Below are positions 27,585 to 34,591 of a stretch of DNA of 41,210 nucleotides, one piece after another. Positions within the stretch are counted from its first letter, which is position 1. The number at the start of each line of letters is the position of its first letter. The notes under the pieces were generated by a model. It was not told where the DNA came from and did no database searches. It worked only from the letters and a program-made list of their open reading frames with translations. Origin of the DNA: Mycobacterium kyorinense (GTDB lineage Bacteria > Actinomycetota > Actinomycetes > Mycobacteriales > Mycobacteriaceae); NCBI RefSeq assembly GCF_001672775.1, contig NZ_LZKJ01000147.1, positions 1 to 41,210 of the forward strand, given 5' to 3'. Made by a program: the position numbers and the translations under genes.

Positions 27585-27713
27585 TTGACGAGCAAGCTGG
27601 ACAGAAAGAAGGCCGCAGTCAAGCCGCCGCTTGCCATCGTGGCGTCAGTCGCCGGTGTCAGCGTGGTCGGGATTGTCTGGTGGCGCAAGCGATCCGACCG
27701 CCACCGGAGCTGA
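27585..27713 (+). CDS. 42-aa single-helix membrane protein
   Basis: Lys-rich N-terminus (TSKLDRKKAAVKPP), one hydrophobic helix (LAIVASVAGVSVVGIVWW) and a basic tail RKRSDRHRS. TTG start; no ATG or GTG is available in frame. It fills the gap between the SDR stop and the GTG of the next gene (1 nt away). The clear membrane-protein composition in an otherwise unexplained gap supports coding; the start and function are uncertain. Confidence 0.55.
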   Translation: MTSKLDRKKAAVKPPLAIVASVAGVSVVGIVWWRKRSDRHRS

Positions 27714-27714
27714 C

Positions 27715-28701
27715 GTGGGACTCACTGTCGCGGTTACCGGACCTACCGGCGAAATCGGCACCTCGGCGGTGACGGCGCTGGAGCGCGACCCGGCCGTCGA
27801 CCGCATCATCGGCATGGCGCGCCGACCCTTCGAGCCGTCGTCGCGGGGGTGGACCAAGACGATCTATCTGCAAGGCGACATCCTCGACCGCAACGCGGTG
27901 GATGCGTTGGTCGCCGAGGCTGACGTGGTAGTGCATTTGGCGTTCATCATCATGGGGTCCCGCCAGGAAAGTGAACGGGTGAACCTCGAAGGCACCCGCA
28001 ACGTCTTCGAAGCCTGCGTGGCCGGCGCCGCCGACCAGAGACCGCGCCGCCTGGTGTACAGCTCGTCGGTGGCCGCTTACGGCTATCACGGCGAAAACCC
28101 GGTCCCGCTGACCGAAGACGTCCCACCGCGGGGCTCGCCCGAGCACTACTACTCCCAGCAGAAGGCGGCCTGCGAAGCCGCGCTCGAGGAGATCACCGCG
28201 GGATCGCCGCTGGAGGTGTACGTTCTGCGGCCCTGCATCGTCGCGGGCCCACAGGCGCACGCGTTGGTCGACGCCATGCCGTGGAATCGCATCCCGTATG
28301 CCGGTGCGGCGATCCGACGAATGCCTCTGCTCAAACCTCCGGTCCCCGACCCGGGCAACCCGTTGCAGCTGGTGCATCACGATGACGTCGCCGCCGCGAT
28401 TGTGCTGGCCGCCACCAGTTCGGCTCCGCCGGGCGCCTACAACATCGCCGGCGACGGGGTGCTGTCGGTCTCCGCGGTGGCCGCGGCGCTCGGCGGCCGA
28501 CCGGTGCGGGTGCCCGCCGCGGCGGCGACGGCCGCGTCAACGGTGATCGCCCGCTTACCATTCGTTCCCTCGGCCGCGGAATGGCTGCACATCGCCCGCA
28601 CGTCGGTGGTAATGGCCACCGACAAGGCCAAAACCCAGCTGGGCTGGACGCCCCAGTACACGTCGGCTCAAACACTGCAGGCACTCGCGGAGTCGCTCTG
28701 A
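27715..28701 (+). CDS. NAD-dependent epimerase/dehydratase family protein
   Basis: A 328-aa extended SDR. The N-terminal nucleotide motif TGPTGEIG (8-15) is the TGxxGxxG variant; LEGTRNVFEA (91-100) and catalytic Tyr146/Lys150 (YSQQK) with YSSSVAAYG follow. Homologues act on nucleotide sugars, steroids (3-beta-HSD type) or other lipids; nothing here decides between these. The GTG at 27715 gives a correct N-terminus. Its place between an SDR and two acyl-CoA dehydrogenases favours a lipid rather than sugar substrate. Confidence 0.88.
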   Translation: MGLTVAVTGPTGEIGTSAVTALERDPAVDRIIGMARRPFEPSSRGWTKTIYLQGDILDRNAVDALVAEADVVVHLAFIIMGSRQESERVNLEGTRNVFEACVAGAADQRPRRLVYSSSVAAYGYHGENPVPLTEDVPPRGSPEHYYSQQKAACEAALEEITAGSPLEVYVLRPCIVAGPQAHALVDAMPWNRIPYAGAAIRRMPLLKPPVPDPGNPLQLVHHDDVAAAIVLAATSSAPPGAYNIAGDGVLSVSAVAAALGGRPVRVPAAAATAASTVIARLPFVPSAAEWLHIARTSVVMATDKAKTQLGWTPQYTSAQTLQALAESL

Positions 28702-28791
28702 GAGCCGGCCCCGGGGAAGCCGGGCGCGGCCGAGCGCCACGAGGCAACCCGCTAACGTGCTGGACAGAGTTCCCAACAGATGGAGATACCC

Positions 28792-29952
28792 GTGCAATTG
28801 GCGCTCACAGCGGACGAAGCCGCATTCCGCGACGAGCTTCGCACTTTCTACACCACCCAGATCCCCGCCGAGATCCGGGAGCGGGTCCGCCTGGGATTAC
28901 CCCCCAGCCGCGATGACCTCGCCACCAGCCACAAGATTCTCAACGATCACGGCCTGGCAGTGCCTAGCTGGCCGGTGGAATGGGGCGGCAAGGACTGGAC
29001 GCCGGCTCAACACCAGATCTGGCTGGACGAGATGCAGCTGGCCTCGGTGCCCGAGCCGCTGAACTTCAACGCAAAGATGGTCGGGCCGGTGATTGCCGAG
29101 TTCGGTTCCCAAGAGACCAAGCAGCGCTTCCTGCCACCAACGGCGGCCCTCGATATTTGGTGGTGTCAAGGGTTTTCCGAGCCGGAAGCCGGCTCGGACT
29201 TGGCGTCGCTGCGCACCACCGCGGTGCGCGACGGAGACAGCTACGTGGTCAACGGGCAAAAGACCTGGACCACCCTGGGCCAGTATGCGGACTGGATCTT
29301 CTGCCTGGTGCGCACCGACCCGCAGGCCCCTAAGAAGCAGGCCGGGATTTCGTTTCTGCTGATCGAGTTGGACACCCCGGGCATCACGATGCGCCCGATC
29401 AAGTTGATCGACGGCGGCCACGAGGTCAACGAGGTGTTCTTCGAGGATGTCCGGGTGCCCGCCGATCAACTCGTCGGCGAAGAGAATCAGGGCTGGACGT
29501 ACGCGAAGTTCCTGCTGGGCAACGAGCGGACCGGGATCGCGCAGGTCGGCCGCACCAAGGTTCGCCTCGCGGAGGTTAAGCAGCGTGCTACCGAGACCGG
29601 TCTGCTCGACGATCCGCTATTCGCGGCTCGCCTCGCCGAAGCCGAAAACGAGGTGCTGACACTGGAACTCACTCAGATGCGGGTGGCGTCGGGCTCGTCG
29701 GGTGGTAAGCCCAACCCGGCGTCGTCGGTGCTCAAACTGCGCGGCAGTCAGTTGCAGCAGACCGCGACCGAACTTCTGATGGAGGTAGCCGGGCCCGATG
29801 CGCTGCCGTTCGACAGCGACGACGACATCGCCTCGCCCGGGTGGGCGCAACGCAGTGCGCCGCATTACCTGAACTACCGCAAGACGTCGATCTACGGCGG
29901 CAGCAACGAGGTGCAGCGCACCATCATCGCGTCCACCATCCTGGGATTGTGA
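28792..29952 (+). CDS. Acyl-CoA dehydrogenase, probable catalytic subunit
   Basis: A 386-aa FAD enzyme that makes an alpha,beta double bond in an acyl-CoA. Flavin/substrate motifs are CQGFSEPEAGSDLASLRT and KTWTTLGQYADW. The MCAD-type base position reads IYGGSNE (Gly for Glu), but Glu245 in LGNERTGIAQ matches the isovaleryl-CoA dehydrogenase-type base, so catalysis is plausible. The GTG at 28792 (MQLALTADEAAF) is chosen because TGGAG lies 6 nt upstream; an ATG at 28780 would add four residues. Followed after 7 nt by a second, apparently base-less acyl-CoA dehydrogenase, as in the mycobacterial alpha2beta2 FadE pairs of steroid side-chain breakdown. Confidence 0.92.
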   Translation: MQLALTADEAAFRDELRTFYTTQIPAEIRERVRLGLPPSRDDLATSHKILNDHGLAVPSWPVEWGGKDWTPAQHQIWLDEMQLASVPEPLNFNAKMVGPVIAEFGSQETKQRFLPPTAALDIWWCQGFSEPEAGSDLASLRTTAVRDGDSYVVNGQKTWTTLGQYADWIFCLVRTDPQAPKKQAGISFLLIELDTPGITMRPIKLIDGGHEVNEVFFEDVRVPADQLVGEENQGWTYAKFLLGNERTGIAQVGRTKVRLAEVKQRATETGLLDDPLFAARLAEAENEVLTLELTQMRVASGSSGGKPNPASSVLKLRGSQLQQTATELLMEVAGPDALPFDSDDDIASPGWAQRSAPHYLNYRKTSIYGGSNEVQRTIIASTILGL

Positions 29953-29959
29953 GGTAGTC

Positions 29960-31051
29960 ATGGACTTTCAATTGAGCGACGAGCAGACGCTGCTCCGCGA
30001 TACCACCCGCGACCTGCTGTCTCGAACCTATGACCCGGAAAGCCGGCTGAAGGTTGTCGGGACCGATCTGGGCTGGAGCCGCGACGTGTGGAATCAGTTG
30101 GCCGACACCGGGATTCTGGGGCTAGGTTTCGACCCGAGCGAGTCAGGCCAGATCGAGATCATGGTGGTACTCACCGAAATCGGGCGGCGGCTGGCTCCCG
30201 AACCGGTCGTGCACGCCGCGCTGGGACCCGGCGCGATCATCACCGAGGCGGGCACCGACGCCCAAAAACAGGTGCTGGACGACGTCGCGACCGGTGAGAA
30301 GCTGCTGGCGTTCGCTCACCTCGAGCCCAGGGGCGGTGCTGCGACGACGGCCGTGCAGCAAGGAAATTCGTGGGTGTTGACCGGGAGCAAGAACCCGGTG
30401 CTCGCCGGTGACTGCGCCGACACCCTGGTGGTCAGCGCCGCGTTGCCGGATGGCGGCACCGGATTGTTTCTCGTCGACGCTCAGACCGTCACCCGACGGC
30501 CCTACCAGACCTTCGACGGTGCCCGCGGTGCCCAGATCGACCTGGATCAGGCTGCGGGCGAGCCGCTCGGCGATGCGGTCGACGCGTCAGCAGCCATCCA
30601 GAATGCAGTCGTCCGTATCCAGTCGGCGTTGTGCGCCGAGGCGGTCGGCGCCATGGAGGAAGCACTTCGGCTGACCACCGACTACCTCAAGACGCGCAAG
30701 CAGTTCGGTGTCACCCTGAACACGTTCCAGACGCTGACCCAGCGCGCCGCGGACATGTACGTTTCGCTGGAGATGGCCCGCAGCATGAACTTCTATGCCG
30801 CGATGTCGATCGCGGACGGCACCCTCGACCCGTTGATCGCGGCACGGGCGAAATTGCAGATCGGTCGGTCAGGGCGGCACATCGCCCAGGAAGCAATCCA
30901 GTTGCACGGCGGGATCGGCATGACCGCCGAGTATCCGGTCGGCCACTATGCGGCCCGGCTCACTGCGATCGACCGCACTCTGGGCTCGGCACAGGACCAA
31001 TTGCACGTCCTTATCGACCACGTCGGCGACTACGAGGTCGTCACACTGTAG
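29960..31051 (+). CDS. Acyl-CoA dehydrogenase, probable non-catalytic partner
   Basis: A 363-aa acyl-CoA dehydrogenase fold: MDFQLSDEQTLLRDTTRDLL at the N-terminus, KTRKQFGVTLNTFQTLTQR (FAD contact) near 235, and LHGGIGMTAEYPVGHY near 315. Neither usual catalytic Glu is visible: the IVD-type site region reads IQSALCAEAVGAMEEA, and there is no IYEGT-like motif at the end. It is therefore likely the smaller partner of a heterotetramer with the preceding gene. Located 7 nt after it with GAGGTAG before the ATG. Which acyl-CoA is oxidised is unknown. Confidence 0.9.
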   Translation: MDFQLSDEQTLLRDTTRDLLSRTYDPESRLKVVGTDLGWSRDVWNQLADTGILGLGFDPSESGQIEIMVVLTEIGRRLAPEPVVHAALGPGAIITEAGTDAQKQVLDDVATGEKLLAFAHLEPRGGAATTAVQQGNSWVLTGSKNPVLAGDCADTLVVSAALPDGGTGLFLVDAQTVTRRPYQTFDGARGAQIDLDQAAGEPLGDAVDASAAIQNAVVRIQSALCAEAVGAMEEALRLTTDYLKTRKQFGVTLNTFQTLTQRAADMYVSLEMARSMNFYAAMSIADGTLDPLIAARAKLQIGRSGRHIAQEAIQLHGGIGMTAEYPVGHYAARLTAIDRTLGSAQDQLHVLIDHVGDYEVVTL

Positions 31052-31053
31052 GT

Positions 31054-31476
31054 ATGACCGAACTCTCCGCGGAAGTCCTCGAATTCCTGTCGGCAGGCAC
31101 CCGCACCGGCATGTTGGGATTCGTCGCATCCGATGGCCGACCGCTGGTGGCTCCGGTGTGGTTCATCGTCGAGGACGGGCAGGTGGTGTTCAACACCGGC
31201 CGTAACACTGCTAAAGGCCGTGCCCTGGAACGTGATTCGCGTGTCGTGATCTGCGTGGACGACCCACATCCGCCCTATTCGTTCGTGCAGGTGCAAGGCG
31301 TCGCCAGTGTCACCGAGGATGCGGCAGAGCTACTCGACATCGCGACCCGGATCGGCGGGCGCTACATGGGAACGCATCGTGCGATCGAGTTCGGTCGCCG
31401 CAACGCCGCTCCCGGCGAGCTGCTGGTGCGGGTGCGGCCCACCAAGGTCGTCGCCGCCTTCAACATCGCCGACTGA
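31054..31476 (+). CDS. PPOX-fold, probably F420-dependent, oxidoreductase
   Basis: A 140-aa split beta-barrel flavin/F420-binding protein: GMLGFVASDGRPLVAPVWFIVEDGQVVFNT near 20-48, then GRALERDSRVVICVDD and VRVRPTKVVAAF at the end. This arrangement is common in mycobacterial FDOR-B proteins, which use F420 (some use FMN or haem) to reduce small organic molecules. ATG start 2 nt after the dehydrogenase stop, so the last gene of the operon. Faces eis across hairpin repeat D. Cofactor choice is inferred from family. Confidence 0.82.
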   Translation: MTELSAEVLEFLSAGTRTGMLGFVASDGRPLVAPVWFIVEDGQVVFNTGRNTAKGRALERDSRVVICVDDPHPPYSFVQVQGVASVTEDAAELLDIATRIGGRYMGTHRAIEFGRRNAAPGELLVRVRPTKVVAAFNIAD

Positions 31477-31487
31477 GGGTTCTGGGC

Positions 31488-31547
31488 GCGAGCGTGCGCA
31501 GATTGCCGGTCGCAGCGGCGTGTCGGCGTACAAACACGCACCCTCGC
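31488..31547. repeat. Intergenic hairpin repeat, copy D (diverged)
   Basis: Left arm GCGAGCGTGCG at 31488-31498; right arm CGCACCCTCGC at 31537-31547 with one mismatch. The core keeps GGCGTGTCGG but then differs (CGTACAAACACG). It lies between the convergent PPOX gene and eis, 4 nt before the eis stop. Confidence 0.8.
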
Positions 31548-31551
31548 AAGT

Positions 31552-32769
31552 TCAGAAGCTGAAGCCCAACTGGGCGGGGACGTCGCTGACAAAGGCCGCG
31601 TCGAGGCGCCGGATCAGCTCAGGGTCGTTGCCGCGCAATCGGTTGGCTGCCGCGAACGCCGGCGCGCGATGCACCCCCAGGTAAAGGCCGCCGAGCACGT
31701 CGAGATCCATCTCGATGTCGGCCGGCGCGTCGCTGGCCCGGCAGCGCGCCCGGCCGTCGCGGATGTCCAACGCGAATCGCCCACCGTCGCAGCGGAACCC
31801 GTCGAAGACCTCAACCACCGCGGCGAGCTCGCTCTGGTAGCTACGGGCTTCCAGCGCGGTCGGAATGTCCATGATCCGCAACCACAAGTCGTCCTGACGC
31901 CCGGTGGTGCGGGCGAGCCGGGTGTCGGTCAGCAGGTAGGGCAACGGGTCATCCGGGTGGGTGGCGGTGGCGACGGACTTCATCAGGTCCAGGCCGAGCA
32001 GTGCCCGCCACAAGGCGGCGTGCGCGTCATTGGTCACGGCCCTCAGCTCAGCTACCCGTGCCACTCGCTGATCGTGGTCGTGCACCCGGTATAGGGCATA
32101 CCCGTCGGGGTGCAGCAGCCCGAACCACGGGGTTCCGCCACGGCGGGCAGCCTCTCGGTCGGCCAGCAGCTCGTCCCATAGCGGTTGCGGGCGCGCCAGG
32201 CCGCCAGGTGTCTGCAGCCGCCAGCGCTCGTAAACCGCGGCGAGCTCCTCGCGGTGCTCAGCCGGCCTGACCAGCCGAACGCCACTGGGATCTGGGGCGT
32301 CCGCGTGAAAGCCGACCAGGGTGCGGTCGACCGACAGCTCGTGTTTGATCGTGGCCGGGCCGTAGCCGAACCGTCCGTAGATGCTGCCCTCGCTGGCCGT
32401 CAGCGCCGCGATCGGATACGCCGAATCAGCGATCCGCTGATGCAATTCGGTGTACATCGCCCGTAACAACCCGCGTCGGCGGTGGGTCGGCGCAACCACG
32501 ACCAGGCTGACTCCGGCAGTGGGGAGCATCGCTCCCCCCGGCACGGTCAACCGCAGATCGAGATACAGCGACATGCCGACGACGGCCTGCTCCAGCGCCT
32601 CGTCACAGATCAGCACAATGCCGTCGCGTGCCAGCAGGCTCCGCCACAGGGTCAACGAGCCGGGATCACCGAATTCACCGAAACCGGTGGCAGCCAACAA
32701 CGCCATCGCCGGCCAGTCGTCTTCGGTCGCGCTGCGCAGGGTCAGTCCGGGGGCTACAGCGTCGCTCAC
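31552..32769 (-). CDS. eis: Eis-type N-acetyltransferase
   Basis: Enhanced intracellular survival protein (Rv2416c family). It transfers acetyl from acetyl-CoA to several amines of aminoglycosides and to host proteins, and works as a hexamer. A 405-aa protein: an N-terminal GNAT domain with [25 protein letters not shown] (acetyl-CoA loop) and [10 protein letters not shown] (holding the catalytic Tyr126 equivalent), a second GNAT-like domain, and an SCP2-like C-terminal domain. The C-terminal Phe (LGFSF), whose carboxylate acts in catalysis in M. tuberculosis, is present. The GTG at 32769 has no clear ribosome site; GTG at 32787 is an alternative. Flanked by two gene blocks not found next to it in M. 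tuberculosis. Confidence 0.92.
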   Translation of the reverse strand: MSDAVAPGLTLRSATEDDWPAMALLAATGFGEFGDPGSLTLWRSLLARDGIVLICDEALEQAVVGMSLYLDLRLTVPGGAMLPTAGVSLVVVAPTHRRRGLLRAMYTELHQRIADSAYPIAALTASEGSIYGRFGYGPATIKHELSVDRTLVGFHADAPDPSGVRLVRPAEHREELAAVYERWRLQTPGGLARPQPLWDELLADREAARRGGTPWFGLLHPDGYALYRVHDHDQRVARVAELRAVTNDAHAALWRALLGLDLMKSVATATHPDDPLPYLLTDTRLARTTGRQDDLWLRIMDIPTALEARSYQSELAAVVEVFDGFRCDGGRFALDIRDGRARCRASDAPADIEMDLDVLGGLYLGVHRAPAFAAANRLRGNDPELIRRLDAAFVSDVPAQLGFSF

Positions 32770-32847
32770 GAGGTTCGACGGTGCCACAAACCTCGGCTCA
32801 TCGCACCCGGATATCGTCGTTGACACCTGCCGACACCGAGGAGCGAG

Positions 32848-33891
32848 ATGACAGCACCGCTGCGCGTGATCCAGTGGACCACCGGCAACATCGGTCGACG
32901 GTCGCTGCACGCCATCATCGGCCGACCCGACATGGAGTTGGTCGGCGTGTATGCACACGGGCCGGACAAGGTCGGTGTCGACGCCGCCGAACTGTCCGGC
33001 TGGCCGCAACCAACCGGGATCAAGGCCACCAACGACGTCGACGCGCTGCTGGCGTTAAAGCCTGACGCCTGTTGCTATAACCCGTTGTGGCCCAACATCG
33101 ATGAACTTGTGCGCCTGCTGGAGTCAGGCGTGAATGTGTGCTCCACCGCAGCCTGGATCACCGGCGGCAAGCAAACCCCGCAGGACCGGCAACGCATCCT
33201 CGACGCCTGTGAACGTGGCGGGTCGACGATCTTCGGCAGCGGCGCACACCCGGGGATGACGAACATGGTCGGCATGGTGCTCAGCGGGTCCTGCGAGCGC
33301 GTCGACGAGATCCGCATCACCGAATCGGTCGACTGCTCGACCTACGAATCGGCGGGCACCCAGACAGCGATGGGCTTCTCCCAAGATCCCGATACCCCCG
33401 GCCTGGCCGAAAGCGTGCGCCGGGAAAGCGAAGTCTTCGCCGAGGCGGCCGCGATGATGGCCGACGCGATCGGGGCCACGCTGGACAAGATGACGTTCGA
33501 CGTCAAGTTCACCGCCGCCACCGCGGACACCGATTTGGGCTTCATGAAGATTCCGGCCGGAACGGTCGGCAGCGTCTACGGGTATCACCGCGGCTGGGTC
33601 GGCAACAAGAACGTCGTCAGCGTCGGGTTCAACTGGATCATGGGATCGCATGTCACACCGCCGAAACCGCTGGAGCATGGGCATGTCATTCAAGTTTTCG
33701 GCCTGCCCAATATGCGCACTGTGATTCATTGTCTGCCGCCGAAGGATTGGACAGAGCCGGGGTTCATGGGTCTGGGGATGATCTACACGGCGATGCCGGT
33801 TACCAACGCCGTTCCCGCTGTAGCGGCGGCCAAGCCCGGGATTGTGACGCTGGCCGATTTGCCGCCGGTGACCGGTCGCGCCGCGGTGTAG
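32848..33891 (+). CDS. DapB-like NAD(P)-binding dehydrogenase
   Basis: A 347-aa protein. The N-terminal Rossmann domain resembles dihydrodipicolinate reductase: [14 protein letters not shown] (7-20) with the GxxGxxx turn, then [14 protein letters not shown]. The C-terminal domain has [16 protein letters not shown] near 131 and a [21 protein letters not shown] stretch. Such proteins include 2,4-diaminopentanoate dehydrogenase and many uncharacterised mycobacterial paralogues; true DapB is much shorter. ATG with GAGGAG upstream. It reads away from eis; the 78-nt space between must hold both promoters. Substrate unknown. Confidence 0.82.
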   Translation: MTAPLRVIQWTTGNIGRRSLHAIIGRPDMELVGVYAHGPDKVGVDAAELSGWPQPTGIKATNDVDALLALKPDACCYNPLWPNIDELVRLLESGVNVCSTAAWITGGKQTPQDRQRILDACERGGSTIFGSGAHPGMTNMVGMVLSGSCERVDEIRITESVDCSTYESAGTQTAMGFSQDPDTPGLAESVRRESEVFAEAAAMMADAIGATLDKMTFDVKFTAATADTDLGFMKIPAGTVGSVYGYHRGWVGNKNVVSVGFNWIMGSHVTPPKPLEHGHVIQVFGLPNMRTVIHCLPPKDWTEPGFMGLGMIYTAMPVTNAVPAVAAAKPGIVTLADLPPVTGRAAV

Positions 33892-34147
33892 CGGCGATCG
33901 CACGTGCGACGCCGGGCCGCCCAGCCGCGGAGCGGCGAGGGGGACGGAACGCTGCCGTACCGTATCCTCTACGATTCTTAGCCGTGCGAAAGTTCTGCGG
34001 TATCGAAGGTCCGAACCGGCGGAACCGAGCACATCTGAGAGCATGTGGATCGCGCCGCGCGCGCAGTCGGACAGCCTGCTGGCGAGCCGCGCCGTGGCGA
34101 CAGAACTCGTGCGAACGGTCGCTGATCGGTGAGCGGGAGGAGACTCG
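33892..34147. promoter_or_regulatory. Gap upstream of mmpS with palindrome and possible promoter
   Basis: A 12-bp perfect palindrome TCGCACGTGCGA (33898-33909) follows the DapB-like stop. TACGAT at 33970-33975 resembles a -10 with no clear -35, giving a long leader to mmpS. No regulator gene of the type that often adjoins mmpS-mmpL is present. Confidence 0.35.
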
Positions 34148-34591
34148 GTGAGAGCGATTCCAATCGCCAACATGGCCAAACGCGCGTGGATACCCCTTGT
34201 CCTGGTGGTCGTACTCACCGTCTCGGGGCTCATCGTGTTGCGGCTGCACCGCATCTTCGGCTCCGAGGACCTCAACGCGGGTGCGGGCGGCGGGATCGAG
34301 ATCGTGCAGTTCAATCCGAAGGACGTCAAGTACGAGGTCTTCGGCCCCGCCGGGACCACCGCCAACATCAACTACTGGGACGCCGAGGCAAACACCCACC
34401 AAATCAATGGCGCACCGGTGCCGTGGTCGTACACGGTCACTACGACGCTGCCCTCGGTCAGCGCCAACATTGTGGCGCAGGGCGACGGCGATCGAATCGG
34501 CTGCCGGATCACCGTTGACGGTGTGGTGCGGGAGGAGAAAACGGTCCACGGCGTTAATGCCCAGACGTTCTGCCTGGTGAAGTCCGCATGA
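34148..34591 (+). CDS. MmpS-family membrane protein
   Basis: A 147-aa accessory protein of an MmpL exporter. One transmembrane helix at about residues 13-34 (AWIPLVLVVVLTVSGLIVL) is followed by a periplasmic beta-sandwich domain (VKYEVFGPAGTTANINYWD, then VPWSYTVTTTLPSVSANIVAQGDG and a C-terminal VNAQTFCLVKSA). Two Cys residues (IGCRI and FCLV) could form a disulfide. GTG start with GGAGGAG upstream. The stop overlaps the mmpL start as ATGA. Closest in layout to MmpS4/MmpS5; number not assigned. Confidence 0.93.
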   Translation: MRAIPIANMAKRAWIPLVLVVVLTVSGLIVLRLHRIFGSEDLNAGAGGGIEIVQFNPKDVKYEVFGPAGTTANINYWDAEANTHQINGAPVPWSYTVTTTLPSVSANIVAQGDGDRIGCRITVDGVVREEKTVHGVNAQTFCLVKSA

